A stretch of DNA of 64,000 nucleotides from Anarhynchus alexandrinus (Eukaryota > Chordata > Aves > Charadriiformes > Charadriidae): contig VUYV01000148.1 of NCBI GenBank assembly GCA_008711295.1, positions 1,218,384 to 1,282,383 of the forward strand. The letters are read 5' to 3'. The notes beneath the pieces are model-generated. The model ran no database searches. It was given only the letters and a program-made list of their open reading frames with translations, and was not told where the DNA came from. A program made the position numbers and the translations under genes. Of the stretch, positions 22,824-34,378 are shown piece by piece (position 1 is the stretch's first letter; every line of letters begins with the position of its first letter).

Positions 22824-25179
22824 TGCCCCTGAAAATAACAGGGAAGGTGAAGACTTGCCACCTTGTTTGCGGCGTGAGCTGTCATTGCACGCAATGTGAG
22901 ATCCCTCTGGCTGCTACAGCCAGTGCCTTAAGATGGAATAGATTATTTTTTTTTTAAGTGAAGATGATAATTTTCAGCCTGTCTGAAGTCACAGAACATC
23001 AGCATCTACAACCAATGTGCCTTTCCCATGCGGCTCATTGGGGCTGGAGCATCTCAGAGCTCAGGACGGGCTCCAATTTATTGCTGGGAGCCGAGTTGTT
23101 ATTGGCGTGGATTTGCTGTATTAAAACACTGGGGGTAGGAGAAAGGGAACTTTTTAATGTAAATTATTAACAAATTGCCTGTGTGGCTGACAATAATGAG
23201 CTGCAAACTGTGACCCTGGAGCAGCCGAGCTCGGGGACATTGGCTGGAGAAAGGGTGTCTCAGGGGGCTTTTGATGCACACCTAAACTGATGGAATTGCA
23301 GAGTGGTGCCAGGACTTGGGGACAGTCCCCACCCTCAGCCACATGTTTCTGTCCCCATCTGTGTCCTGACTCTGACAGGGATCATGGATTTCTGATAGTT
23401 GAAGCTTCTGAATTGTATTTCTATTTCTTTGCTTGGTCTTTATCCATGAGTATATGTACAAAGGGAGGTTACTCTGGTCTGTAATTATCTTCTTTCCCTT
23501 TTTTATTTTTTTTTACATTTTTAGACCATGTAAAGCTCCTTTCTTACTGCCACGTTGATTTTTTGATTTCCTACGACAGCAGCTATATCCAACCCTACCG
23601 CACTTCTACTTGTTTGGGCAAAAGCTGCGTTTGTACTGCGAGGGCTGAGAGCTGTGGGGCTTTGGCTGTGGCACATATTTGAGGGGGACTCCTTTCTCAC
23701 ATCTGTGGGCCTTAACATCTCACTGAGCTGCTCTGCTCAGCTCCGTAAGGGAGATAATGCCTCTGTGGGATGCCTTCCTTTTAAACGCACTGTAAGTACT
23801 TGCGGTTGTGGGTGATAAGTGCAATTTGCGTTTGTGAGATGCTCTGATGTCCTCACACGCAAGTTCTGCAGAAGCGCAAAATGTTCAATAAATAACAAGT
23901 TATTAGTCGAAACTATAAATAAAAAGAGAGTCGGGAAGGCTGCTTTTTGCAGGATGATGGTGAATAAGATTGTCCCAGCCCTGTGCTGTGTGTCTGACAC
24001 TTTTCGTTTTATTTTTATTGAGTCACGTAACCAGACTGAGACTCCCACATGGCCAAATAGCACCTTCCTATTACTGGCACCTTATACATAACTTTTATGT
24101 TTTACTTTCCCCAGCTCCACACGACAGCACCCCCTGTCCTTGGGGTCCCCTCCTGTATCTCACCCCTGTAGTGGTTGGTTTTCCCTAAGAAGAGGACCAG
24201 AGCACCAAACGCTTTTCTCTTTAGGCAATGTTTATTGAATTGCTCATTCCTTCTTCACCTGAAACTTCCATCTCATTTTTGCAGCTCAGCTCTTTTCGGC
24301 CTCAAATTCTTTGTAGAACTGGGCCAGTTTGGTTTGATGGCACCACGACTAATCCCTTGGAGCGCTGCCATTGCTGGGCAGTGGGCCTTTTCACCCCCAG
24401 ACACACGTGTGTTTTCAAACATCACGGAACTCTTCATGCCAGATGCCACCAGCTACGTGGGAGGAGGACTTGGCATTTGATGTAGTTGTGGACAAGTCTC
24501 TTGTCTCCAGTGTGACTGTTCTCAGGGGTCAGAAGTAGTTTTCCTCAATGCTAGTGGAGATACAGACATGAGGATTTCACCACTGCCTGATTTTTCCTGG
24601 ATAGTTGAAATGATTCCTCATTTGTGCTGTGTTTTGGTTGAGGTAGACACTCAGAGTTGGACCAGCCCACCAGCTTACAAACCCAGCTCCCAGTGCCAGC
24701 GAGGGCTTGAAAGACCCAAGGTTGTGGCTTCCTACACAAGTGTTTGCTCTGGAATGATGCTGGTGGTCAGTTCTTCCTTATCTGTCTACATCTCCACTAT
24801 TCGGTCATGGCTGTCAAACAACTGCTTCCATGTTGGTTTGGTACTGTAGGGGCTCTGACTTGCCAAAACGCGTGGCAGGGTGGCAGGCAGGTCTCAGCGT
24901 GTGAACGTCCCTGCCCACTTGAGTCTTGTAGAGGTCGTCTGGAAAGTAAAAGCCTTGGGGTAGGTGTGGTGGTGTCTCTGCTATGGGAAAGTGGATGCGA
25001 CACCCAAAGAGAAGATTAATTTCTTGAAATGCAGTAGGACCCATAGGTCTTCATTTTCCCAAAATCCGATCCATACCAAGTAGAGGAGGCTGCTTCTGGG
25101 CTTTGCTCTTTAAAAACAAAAGCAGGCCTTTGAAGAGAAATACAAATCATCTTATTCCTGTCAAAAATAAAAGGCAAAA
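22824..25179. other. Intronic, nothing recognised
   Basis: No recognisable exon or mobile element. T-rich runs lie at about 22945-22955 and 23498-23522. Confidence 0.45.
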
Positions 25180-25250
25180 GGGAAATGGCTTGCTCAAGCT
25201 CACCCAGTAAGGCAGGGCTGGAAAATGAGCCAGCTCTCCTGGACCTCTGG
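25180..25250 (+). repeat. MIR-like SINE relic
   Basis: GGAAATGGCTTGCTCAAGCT, CACCCAGTAAGGCAGGGCTG and CAGCTCTCCTGGAC follow the MIR core order (GACTTGCCCAAGGTCAC, CAGCAAGT, CAGAGCTGGG, TCTCCTGAC). Short and diverged. Confidence 0.5.
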
Positions 25251-25539
25251 TGTTGGACAGGACCTGTGAGGCCCATCTCCTTGATGGACTGGCTCTGGCC
25301 ATCCTGTGGGGTGGCTGATGGACCTTGCTGCAATGTGCATTTATCTGCAAGGAGTGATGTCCTGTCCCCTAATCGGCCGCTGGTGAGGAGCAAAATATAG
25401 TGGAGATAAAATATTTGAAGGAAAAGGAGTACGCTATATATAACCCTGCTCCTCCCTGTCCCTGTGCACTAACATATTTCATATAATGATGAGTTTTCTG
25501 CCAAAATTCTTCAAATTATTATGTCTGAGCACTGAAAAT

Positions 25540-25690
25540 CAGAGAAAATAGTCTTGGAGGGGACCTCAGGAGGTCTGATCCATCCCCAGGGCAGGATCAG
25601 CTCCATCTGAACTATTCTTGACACATCCTTCTCCAGTCTCCGACGGCAGAGCCTCCACCCCTTCCCTGGGCAATCTAGTCCAGTGCTTTG
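25540..25690 (-). mobile_element. Old, degraded CR1 LINE 3' fragment
   Basis: The plus strand shows TTGGAGGGGACCTCAGGAGG, TCTGATCCATCCCCAGGGCA and, further on, CTTCCCTGGGCAATCTAGTC then CAGTGC. This follows the reverse complement of older CR1 3' regions (GACCTCTGGAGGTCATCTAG; CCTCCCTGGGCAACCTGTTC). The tail octamers are no longer visible, so it is much older than the other copies. Confidence 0.6.
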
Positions 25691-26130
25691 CTCTTCACAC
25701 CCCACTCCCCCCAGTTTATCCACCCTTGCTGCAATTTTAGGCTCATTCCTTCCTCCCTATGCACAGCAGACCCAGAGCACGTCTATGCTGTGTTTATTCT
25801 CCAATTCCAGTTTCGTGCTGATCAAGCTGTCATGTTCTCTGGAGCCATCTTTGATTTTTACCTTGGTGCAAGCGTACTGTTCCTGCAGTGGATTTATGGC
25901 TTGTGAGCGGCACTGGGGTGTTCGTCCCGCAGCTCTAACACCTCTTTGCAGAGCAGATAAAGGACAGGAGTGCAGCTTTCCCCAGGGTGACGTGCTCATG
26001 TGTCCCTCCCTTGTGTTCTGTGATGTGGGGATCCCTTTCTTCTTGGCTTCTTCATGGGCATCACCAACGTGGGCTAATTTTCAGATCCACGCTACCACTG
26101 GCTTTTATAGCACATCTAATATTGCTCATT

Positions 26131-26147
26131 TACCCTGTTTTCTGCAG
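26131..26147 (+). other. LRRC75A: Splice acceptor of LRRC75A exon 2
   Basis: A pyrimidine-rich run (TACCCTGTTTTCTGCAG) ends in AG immediately before the first codon, GAT, of the recognised exon. The start of protein similarity coincides with the AG. Confidence 0.88.
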
Positions 26148-26276
26148 GATTTGGGAATGGAGTCGACCTCCCTGGATGATGTCCTCTATCGATACGCCAG
26201 CTTTCGAAACCTGGTGGATCCAATCACTCATGACTTGATCATCAGCCTTGCTAGATACATCCACTGCCCCAAACCG
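26148..26276 (+). CDS. LRRC75A: LRRC75A internal coding exon (exon 2)
   Basis: The exon is 129 nt, 43 codons, phase 0 at both ends. It starts after a pyrimidine-rich acceptor ending TTTTCTGCAG and stops before the donor GTAGGT. The translation begins DLGMESTSLDD, runs through VLYRYASFRNLVDP and ends RYIHCPKP. From memory this matches vertebrate LRRC75A closely. The paralogue LRRC75B reads DLGLERTLLPDVLYRN here, so the A paralogue fits better. The segment belongs to the helical region before the leucine-rich repeats and has no catalytic motif; the protein's molecular role is poorly known. The frame stays open 465 nt into the upstream intron and 75 nt past the donor, which looks accidental. The exon number assumes the mammalian layout with a single exon upstream. 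Confidence 0.93.
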
Positions 26277-26282
26277 GTAGGT
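26277..26282 (+). other. LRRC75A: Splice donor of LRRC75A exon 2
   Basis: GTAGGT follows the codon CCG. Similarity to LRRC75A stops exactly here, after CPKP. Confidence 0.85.
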
Positions 26283-27854
26283 ACCACGGTCTCATCACAC
26301 CTCCATAACTGTGCTGGCTTGGGAAACCGCTCTGCTGGGAGCATGGAGTGACAGGGAGAAAGTCTCCCAGTTACTGCTGTGCTTGTGTGTCTTTGGACCA
26401 AGAGGACCTGATGGGAGATGGTGGTTTGATTGCACAGTATCGGGCTTCCCAGCTGCCCAAGTGACATTCACCTAATGTACTTTGGGTCGTTAGCACTTTG
26501 TTTTGCAAATGAGTTGTTCTTTCTGCCACTTTGTGTTTCTGTGTTAAAGACCTTACCCCGTCGGGAACACTTTCTGCCTCACAAGGGTAACAGGCCGTTC
26601 CTCACCCTTGTGCGATATTTATCGCGACCCCAAATGACGAGAGAGTCCTTGGCTGTGCCTTCAAGGCCAGGTTCCCAAAAAAAGCGCAGTCTCCGTGCGC
26701 TGTTTGGGCTCGGACACGAGCAGGTTTCTCTGTGAGCGCAGCCCCGGGCAGATGCGGGCTCTTGAACCGCTTCCCCCCATTTGCTCGCTGGCAGCTATAG
26801 CAGCGTAAGGGCTTGTGAAAATCCCTGGCTGGCTCCCTCCCTTCTCCTCCGTGGTAAATGTGACTTTGCGTGGTGGCCACTGGCTGTTTGGATGATTAAG
26901 GTTTCTTTCCTCAGGCTTTCTTTTAAATAAGCAATATTGTCGGTGTCTGATTGGCAGAGCAGCGTAGGCTTAGAAAGGTATGAAATGTCCGATCTCTTAA
27001 AACACGCTGGATGAGGAGGAAGAGGGGTAGGAGAGAAGACCAAAATCTACCAGACGTTGGTCGCAGGAGATGTAGGTGGCATCAGATCTCTGTGGCATTT
27101 TTGATCTCTTAGTCCTCCTGTGCTGCAGTTCCCTACCTGTAGTTTTTGGGAGGATGGCACAGTTCTGCTGAATCGGCGTGATGTGTCCTGGCACTACAGT
27201 CATGGGGACACGTTGTGCACCAAAGATGAATCGGTTGCAAACATCTAAGATAGCCCTTTCCTCTGAAAGGTGCGTTTCTTCTGCAAAGCACCATGCAGGC
27301 TGTAGGGCGAGCGGGAGCTGTAGTTGGTGATGCTCCCTCGAGTCCTCTTGGAACACCCATTAATGGGCTTCCTCCTAGAGACACATTTCTCTCCGTGTTT
27401 TATCTTGTCTGGTACAGGTCAGAGTGTGGTGGGGGAGCTGAAGGCTCATCTATCATGGTTGTGCTTTTCTTCTCCCCTGCACATTGCTTGTCGGGAATTA
27501 AAGTTACATTTAAAATAAATGATGTGAATTGTAGGAAGAGGCTGAGTGATGGTTTCCGCTAAGCCCAAAGGAGGGTTTGCAGAGCTTCCTGGTGGGATGT
27601 CTTCATCGCAACAGCTTCCCTGGGAGTGTGAGAGCTGTGTGGTTCCCCTGAACTTGCTGTCTGGAACCAATAAGCTACCAAAAAGTTCACTTTGAGCAAA
27701 AAGGAAGCTCTTCCAGGCCCGTAACCTGTGTTTGGCGCTTGTCATGCTTGCAGATGTGATGGAGCTCTGTTTGAGGGCCGCCGGGAACTACTTCCCAGGC
27801 TACGTTATTCCCAACACTCTCCTTTCTTGTCCTCCAAACCCTTCCCATGCCTTT
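26283..27854. other. Intronic, nothing recognised
   Basis: The start of intron 2 has no recognised repeat or exon. Several open frames on the minus strand (about 26997-27356) have no splice context or recognisable protein. Confidence 0.45.
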
Positions 27855-27865
27855 AGATCGGAAGA
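27855..27865 (+). other. Illumina adapter remnant at gap edge
   Basis: The last 11 called bases before the N run are AGATCGGAAGA, identical to the first 11 bases of the standard Illumina TruSeq adapter. Sitting flush against a gap, they are more likely untrimmed adapter than genomic sequence. Confidence 0.85.
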
Positions 27866-28148
27866 NNNNNNNNNNNNNNNNNNNNNNNNNNNNNNNNNNN
27901 NNNNNNNNNNNNNNNNNNNNNNNNNNNNNNNNNNNNNNNNNNNNNNNNNNNNNNNNNNNNNNNNNNNNNNNNNNNNNNNNNNNNNNNNNNNNNNNNNNNN
28001 NNNNNNNNNNNNNNNNNNNNNNNNNNNNNNNNNNNNNNNNNNNNNNNNNNNNNNNNNNNNNNNNNNNNNNNNNNNNNNNNNNNNNNNNNNNNNNNNNNNN
28101 NNNNNNNNNNNNNNNNNNNNNNNNNNNNNNNNNNNNNNNNNNNNNNNN
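27866..28148. other. Assembly gap (283 N)
   Basis: A run of 283 N. Its left edge carries the adapter remnant and its right edge starts TTCCTGGAGGGG. The content is unknown. Confidence 1.
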
Positions 28149-31100
28149 TTCCTGGAGGGGATGTTTGTATCTCCCAGCAGGTCCCAGTGAGCTCATCAGG
28201 CCTCTGAATTTCTGCCAGAAGCACACTTGTTGCACTCTGCATCCTTAGATTTTGTTGGGGAGGGGGGGTTGGTTGGTTGTTTTTCCCTCCTGGAGACAGC
28301 AGACTCAGAGCTAACTCATCCCTTCTCATCTCTGCTGCGGAACTGCAAGGACTTTACCCATCTTGTGCCTCCTTCTGATTTGCACGTGGAATTTTTAACC
28401 TCTTGGTAAGGGACAGTCCCTAGGTGTGATGTGCCCGGTGCTACGGGGCTGGGGTCCAAGCTGGGACCTGCAGGCATTGCTCTCCTGTACTTCCTGCTAA
28501 AAATGGGTCTTTAATTTCCTGTAAGAGTGCATGAAGGGATAGTGTCATTCACTGCTCTTTCTTGTGGATGTTTTACTTAATAATAACCTCCACCACGATT
28601 TAAAAATGAGTGAAATTGCTTTTTTGAAATATTTAAAGACTCCTTTAATTTTGCTGAGGAAAAGCCACGGTGATGCTCGGGGTGTTTCTGCCTGGGCTAT
28701 GGTGTGAAACTGGTTCTGGAAGTGCTTCATAAAACTCTCTGCACTCAATAAACCGTGTTGGGAGGGGTGGAGCGAGTGCAGCAGCGTGGCTCGGGGACAT
28801 CAGGGACCCAAATCTCCATCTCCAGACCATGGATGGATGTCTCACATCCTACAGCGTGAGCTCAAGATGCAGACCCATCCCTGTGCTGCGTAGCTAAACC
28901 CGTGCAAGGACACCAATGTATCCCTTTCCCTTTTCTTATGGAGAAAAAGATTCTTTCCTCTCTCTTCCCTCATGGGGCAATGAGATGGGAAACTGAAGAA
29001 ACCTATTTTGACGGGCCTGTTTCCAGGCAGAGAGGCCCCGTTCCCCCGCTGAGGTTACCCTTTTCCAAAGTGTCGTGACTAAGCTGGTTTCTCCTCCACG
29101 TTTTGCCCTGGGAGACTCACGAGCCGCGGCCAAGTGTGCGCTCTGCGCTCCTCGTAAAAATAACCCGAGGCCGCTGATGCAACGGCGAACTGCTCCGCTG
29201 CCGGATACCTGCTTTTGCATGTCTCCCTGCCTGTTTCTTTTGGCATTAAATGCTGTGAGGAAGTTAGTGCCAGGGCAAGCACAGAGATGCAAGCTCCAAA
29301 TACTGAATCATGGGCTTCTAGCAAACCGTGGTGGTAACGTGCGATAGCAAACCCGAAAAAATCCAGCCCGTGCAGCACTGAGGCTCTTCTCCTGCATGAG
29401 ATGCTGCTCGTTGGATGCACTTGGTCCTCTCCCCCTCCTTTGCGCAGCTCAGGGCTGTGCAGTTGCTTTGGTGCTGGAGCAAGGGATGACTCCTCCGGGC
29501 CAGCAGAACCTTACGGGGCTGCTGCGGCAAACACTGGCAAGGTGGCAAGTGTTCTCATGAGAGCGGCGACAGCTGTATTGATACAGCAAAGAAAATATCA
29601 CCATAATTCTGCTGTGCAGCGAGGCGCTCCGTCAGGGATCCTCAGGGGCTCACCGGCGGTTGCTGAGCCCTGGAGCATCCCTGGGAGGTTGATTCGGGTG
29701 TTGCCTTGGAGAGAGGGAAGCAGGGGCTGCGCAGGTGACAAGTCCAGCAACAGCAGGACTGCGCTGCAGCTCCTGCTCCATGACTTAGCCTTGCTCAGGC
29801 TTTAGGTGCCACCGGCTGTGCTTTAAACCCTTTTTTTTTTGTTTTGTTTTGGCAGCTCAGGGTGCTGGGTGAAAAGTAATTTCATCCCAGTGTTTGGTTG
29901 GGATTTTCCAAGACACTGATTTTCTTTGTGTCCTCCAAAACCAGCATGCCTCAGTCACCTGGGTTATTTTCCAGCATCCAGTCCTCCTTTCTCCCAGACC
30001 TCTTTCCCTCCCCGCAGTTTCTTTGACAGAGACTTGGCAGCGGCGGACGAGAGCAGGAGAAAGCTCAGGGCCAGGAGGGCTGCAGAAGTTTTGGCTTTTG
30101 CTCTGCCTGCCAAAAGTGTGCCGTTGCATCCCGTGGCACGAATATACGCGAATACGTGGGTTGAGGCAGCTGTGAACTTGCCCACATCCATAAGGAGGGT
30201 GGGACAAATGGGGCTGAAGAACGGGGCTGACCTGGACCCTGGTCCCAATTAACCCGCTCTATTAAATACATGTCTGCTTGGAGTTATGGGGGCTCACTTT
30301 CCTCCTCCCTCCTGGAGGGAGCACTGTGTGTTGGGCTTTCTGTACGTTGCTCTTCCCACTCAGCCTCTATTTATACCACCCTTAGCTTAAAGGTGACCCC
30401 TTGGTCTCTCCTCTGAGCTAAAATAAAAGTTGAATCGTTTTTCCGAGCTCTGGGTAAACACGTCCTGGTTTGTATGGCCAGAAGAAAGTTGGCCCGAGCT
30501 CTCCGCCGTGGCCGTGGCTCAGCACAGTTCAGTGGAGGCTTATTCCAGCGAGTAAATTCAAACCAGCAGCAAGGCAAGAAATTTAACTTGTGCTGGAGGA
30601 GCCTGGAGTGCCTTGAATGAGCCCGAGCGTGGAAACCGTTTGGGTGAGCTTTCATATGGACGTCAGGGTATGGCCGCGCAAAGGTTGGATGGTGTCTCTG
30701 CAGACCCCGCTGTGATCCCAGCCCTCCTCGAGGCGCTTGTGTTTGGGTGACTTTTGCTAAAGGAGCCAAGTGAAAGCTCTTTTCCATATCGCTTGGAAGT
30801 CAGGCTTCGGATTCGGTCCCATCCTTACTTACAAACGTATAATGGGATTCAACCGAAACGGGGTGCCTTGATTACCCCTTCCTCGAGGGGCCGGGACGTG
30901 CCTGCAGCAGGACCACGCGGTGCCTCCAGAAACACTGATGGAGCCATGCAAGCGTGACCACCCCTCTCCGGCCGTGCCGTGCCGGGTTGCTGTCTGGTGG
31001 GGAAGCTCTCAGACCGAATAAGCGCTGCCGTCGCACGTGAGCGTTGTGTTGAGCGATCGCCTGTAGATGTTGCACTCCGTATTTATCGCCTCGTGCAGCT

Positions 31101-31255
31101 ATTTTAAACCTTTGGGGGGGTTATTATGCTTTAGAAGAGGCAGTTTTGCTCTTCTGGAAACTCTCCTATCGCGCAGCAAGTTTTCCGGCGTCACTTCAAG
31201 GGGGTGTTCGCACAGGATCAAAGGCATTTGAACAAGTGTTTTCTTCCCCACGGCC
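28149..31255. other. Intronic, nothing recognised
   Basis: Mixed sequence with a T-rich run at about 29830-29850. No exon or transposon recognised. Confidence 0.45.
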
Positions 31256-31310
31256 GTGACCTTGGGGCAGTCTCTTATCTTCCTGCCTCTCTCCAACCTC
31301 TGCCCCATGG
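31256..31310 (-). repeat. MIR-like SINE relic
   Basis: The plus strand reads GTGACCTTGGGGCAGTCTCT then TATCTTCCTGCCTCTC, following the MIR reverse-complement pattern (TGACCTTGGGCAAGTCACTT then CTCTGTGCCTC). Only about 50 bp is recognisable. Confidence 0.45.
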
Positions 31311-31411
31311 AAAGATGCCAGGCGGGTTCCTCGGGAAGCGGCTCGGCTGCAGGCACAGCCCGCGGTGCCGGGGAAAGGAGGCAGTCGGTGCTGCTGGTGC
31401 TCTCGGGGCGA

Positions 31412-31431
31412 TGTCTGTCTGTCTGTCTGTC
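31412..31431. repeat. (TGTC)5 microsatellite
   Basis: Five exact TGTC tetranucleotides in GC-rich flanks. Confidence 0.92.
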
Positions 31432-32639
31432 CCCATGAACGGGGAAAGGGGACAAAATGCTTTGGCAAAGCCGCGTGGCGCGGGAGGGAGCTGCCCCGCT
31501 GCCCTGTGTCTTCCCGACAGCCCGCTCGTGTTTCCAGCGGGACTTGTTCCAGGCGAAGGAGCTGAAAACACAAAAGGCGTAAGGAGCAAAGGGCCCCCGT
31601 AAAAAAAATTCACAGCGCTCTTTGCCAGCAGGAGTATCTGGCCATAAACTATTGGAAAATTAAACCGGTTTCTTTTTCCACAGACCAACGCCACATGTAT
31701 GGATGACTGATGGCCGCGATAGGGAGTGAGTCAGCCTTTCCTCCGGTTTGAGGACTTGTTGAACGCGGGATAAGCGCTGAGCGGAGCCGGGGGAGAGGAG
31801 AAAGTGAAGCCTCGGGCAAAGGCTGCTTTTTTCCCTTGCGACCTTGCGGTGTTTGATTGCACCAGCTCTTACGGTCCTGGGGATGTGCCCAGGTACCAGG
31901 GAACAGCCGGAGGAGTGGAAGCTCCCACAGCCCCTAAAGGCTGCCCAGAGTAGATCCAAAGTGAGATTTTTGGCTTCGCTGATCCCCATCCTGCTGCTTT
32001 CCGTGGAGGAAAGCTTTTCTGCCGGTCAGTGGGTGGGGAAGGGCTGGCAGAGCTGCTTTGCCCGTCCGTCCTTCTCTTGGTGCCTGCACCTTGTAGGCTG
32101 CACCTCCACGAAGAAGATGGGTGAAAGACACAATTGTGTTTGCGTGTAGGGTGCTGGATATGGGCAAACATCTCGGCATGGAAGCTGTGTACAGCAGATA
32201 GCGTGGTCCTCAGCTTCCCCACCAAAATTCTCAGTGTTTCAAGACGTGTGGTGACAGCAATGTGTTAGGGAGGGCATTTAAAAACTCGTCTAGTAAATTG
32301 GTGTAGCTGGAGAGGCGACGTGCTGGGGCTGGAAGTAAAATGGATTTTGCCCGTGTGGCTCTGGATAGAGTGAAGATCTATTTTCTTGTTCGCCTCTGTG
32401 TCATTTGAGAAATATGTGCTTAGCTGCGTCCCTGGCTCAGATGTCTTTTCCTGCATGAGCTCTAAATTGATCAGGTTTGCAGTATGGGTTTGATTACATG
32501 AATTGTCACCCACGAAAAGTACAGAAAGAAGAAGTGGTTATTTTGGCCCGGATGAAATAATCTGTTTCTAACCCTTCTTCAGCCCCATGGTATAAGGATT
32601 TACCTTGCAGATGATGTTGGCTTTTTTATGCCCTGCTTT
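31432..32639. other. Intronic, nothing recognised
   Basis: GC-rich at first, then mixed. No exon, RNA gene or repeat recognised. Confidence 0.45.
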
Positions 32640-32900
32640 TTTAAAATGTGTTATTTCTGATGGAGCTGTGTTGAAGCTCAAATGAGCATTTTTGCTCTTA
32701 TTTACTATCCTGTGTGCTAAAACAGTATTAATAAACTCAATTTATACAGGGCGAATATAATCAGGATACCACGAACGCCATCTTAGTGCCTTTACTCCCA
32801 AATGAAGCACACAATCCAGCTCCTCCAACATGTGTTATTATTTGATCTTGAATTCAAATTATCATTCCAAGTTTCTGATATCACACTCATTTTTGTAGCA
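32640..32900. promoter_or_regulatory. Candidate conserved non-coding element
   Basis: AT-rich, repeat-free sequence with AACAGTATTAATAAACTC, GAATATAATCAGG and AACATGTGTTATTATTTG. The call is by texture only. Confidence 0.27.
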
Positions 32901-33918
32901 GTACGAGCTGAAATGACAGGTACAAAGTGATGACACATTGAGGGACACTCAGGCACAGTCCATTGGGTGAACTTCTCGGCCTCAACGAGTTTCTTACCTT
33001 TCCCTTGTGCTATTAGATGTGTGAGGAAAATGCATCTCACACGTGTTACAAAGCTCTCAGATTCCAGATGCAAAGTGCTATGAGAGCACTAAGTAGTATT
33101 TGTCCTTTGCTGTAAGAAACATCATAAAAGGAAGCTGATTTATGAGTGAAAACCCTCTAAAACCCCAAATACCTTATATGAAAGCAAAGGGGGTGACTGA
33201 GAGTCAGCTAAGTCAATTGTATTCTGTATTAACGTTTTTTTTTCTTTTTTTTTCCTCCTGGTCTTGCTCCAAGTGTGAAGATCACTCGTTATGGGTATTT
33301 AAGACATCTGCAATACATTAAAATATCCTACAGTATGAAATGAGCTGTGAAGCTCAGACCCCACTAATGACAACTCTGGTTCTTTCCTAACTTAATGTGT
33401 CATGCCCTCTGCTCATCTTTTCTTTGCAAAAAATGTACTCTAAAGCCCCTGTGTGTGAGCTAAAGCTGAGCAGAGTGGCTTGGAAACAGGGGAAAATTGC
33501 ACTTTGAAGGGGTTTTTTTTAATATTAAGGCTAAAAGGGAATAAGGGTGAGGTCTAGATGGGCTGTGATGGTACCACTACTGGCAAATTATTGGTTTCAT
33601 ATGTGAAATGGGACAGGAGAGGGAGAGGGGATGAGCCCTGCCTCAGCCTCCTTGTCCAAACCCCGTGTGATGCGAGGAAGCCCCTGCTGTCCTCGTCCCT
33701 CCCTCCCTGATGAATTTGCTCCCCGGCACTCAGCCCGTTTGCACGTGGACATGTGGAGCAATTAATCACGGTCTGATCCATGGCACTGCCCTGCTGGCAC
33801 CTATTTTTCTTTTTAAAACAATACACCTCGCCTGCATCAGCGGGGAAGTGGCAGCATGCCACCCTTTATCTAAGCACACTTCATGTGTAGGAACCCGGGG
33901 GGAGCGGTCCTGTCCTTT
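32901..33918. other. Intronic, nothing recognised
   Basis: AT-rich with T runs at about 33235-33254 and 33511-33520. No exon or mobile element recognised. Confidence 0.45.
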
Positions 33919-33957
33919 AAAAAAAAAAAAAAAGCACATTAAAATGCACATTAAAAT
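33919..33957. repeat. A15 run followed by a two-copy 12-mer
   Basis: Fifteen A residues precede two exact tandem copies of GCACATTAAAAT (33934-33945 and 33946-33957). Confidence 0.9.
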
Positions 33958-34019
33958 GTCAGGTGGATTAACTATATTTCAAGCAATAGCACCTTATAAA
34001 GGATGCTAAATCTGTATTT

Positions 34020-34038
34020 CATAGAATCATAGAATCAT
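34020..34038 (-). mobile_element. CR1 3' tail stub
   Basis: CATAGAATCATAGAATCAT is the reverse complement of the CR1 terminal octamers, but no CR1 body follows. Either a very short insertion or a broken end of the copy 228 bp downstream in the same orientation. Confidence 0.6.
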
Positions 34039-34266
34039 ATTTCACCACAGCACCAGTGTCGTGGCTGTAGGATGAACTGGCTTCTATTTGTGTAGGGCAC
34101 TGTAGTTTTTTTGAGCGTAGGTTTTCTCTGCCCTGAACTCCTGGGCTGCTTGGTTTTCCCTTCTCTGAGGCAGCGTGTGATGGGGTAACCCTCCTTTCTG
34201 GCTAGCTAGTATCTCTCTTGGGTGCCCGGGCTGATTTATGAAAATTCTAGCCTATTTTGGCTATAG

Positions 34267-34378
34267 TCATAGAATCATAGAATGGTTTAGGTTGGAAAGG
34301 ACCTTGAAGATCATCGAGTTCCAACCCCCCTGCCATAGGCAGGGACACCTCCCACCAGACCAGGTTGCCCAAGGCAAT
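34267..34378 (-). mobile_element. CR1 LINE, very short 3' fragment
   Basis: Reverse complement of the CR1 3' end: TCATAGAATCATAGAATGG, GTTGGAAAGGACCTTGAAG, CCCCCTGCCATAGGCAGGG and GACCAGGTTGCCCAAGGC. It is only about 112 bp, 5'-truncated inside the last coding part, and of the same subfamily as the copies at 11470 and 46568. Confidence 0.94.

Larger units (their letters stand above)
1..26147 (+). other. LRRC75A: LRRC75A intron 1, 3' part (partial)
   Basis: All sequence upstream of exon 2 is assigned to intron 1 by inference. No stretch encodes the expected LRRC75A N-terminus (I searched for a PPYHRRV-like segment followed by a donor), and there is no strong CpG island of the kind expected at a first exon. 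The intron is therefore at least 26 kb long here, unless exon 1 has diverged beyond recognition. Confidence 0.7.

Noticed and set aside
24480..24530. Possible further MIR relic (GACAAGTCTCTTGTCTCC)
   Set aside because: The match is limited to one short motif without collinear neighbours.
25683..26351. 222-codon frame containing exon 2
   Set aside because: Only 26148-26276 shows LRRC75A similarity, and both exon edges have good splice sites. The extensions are intronic.
27732..28329. Frames crossing the 283-N gap
   Set aside because: Most of the translation is unknown residues; there is no evidence of coding on either side.
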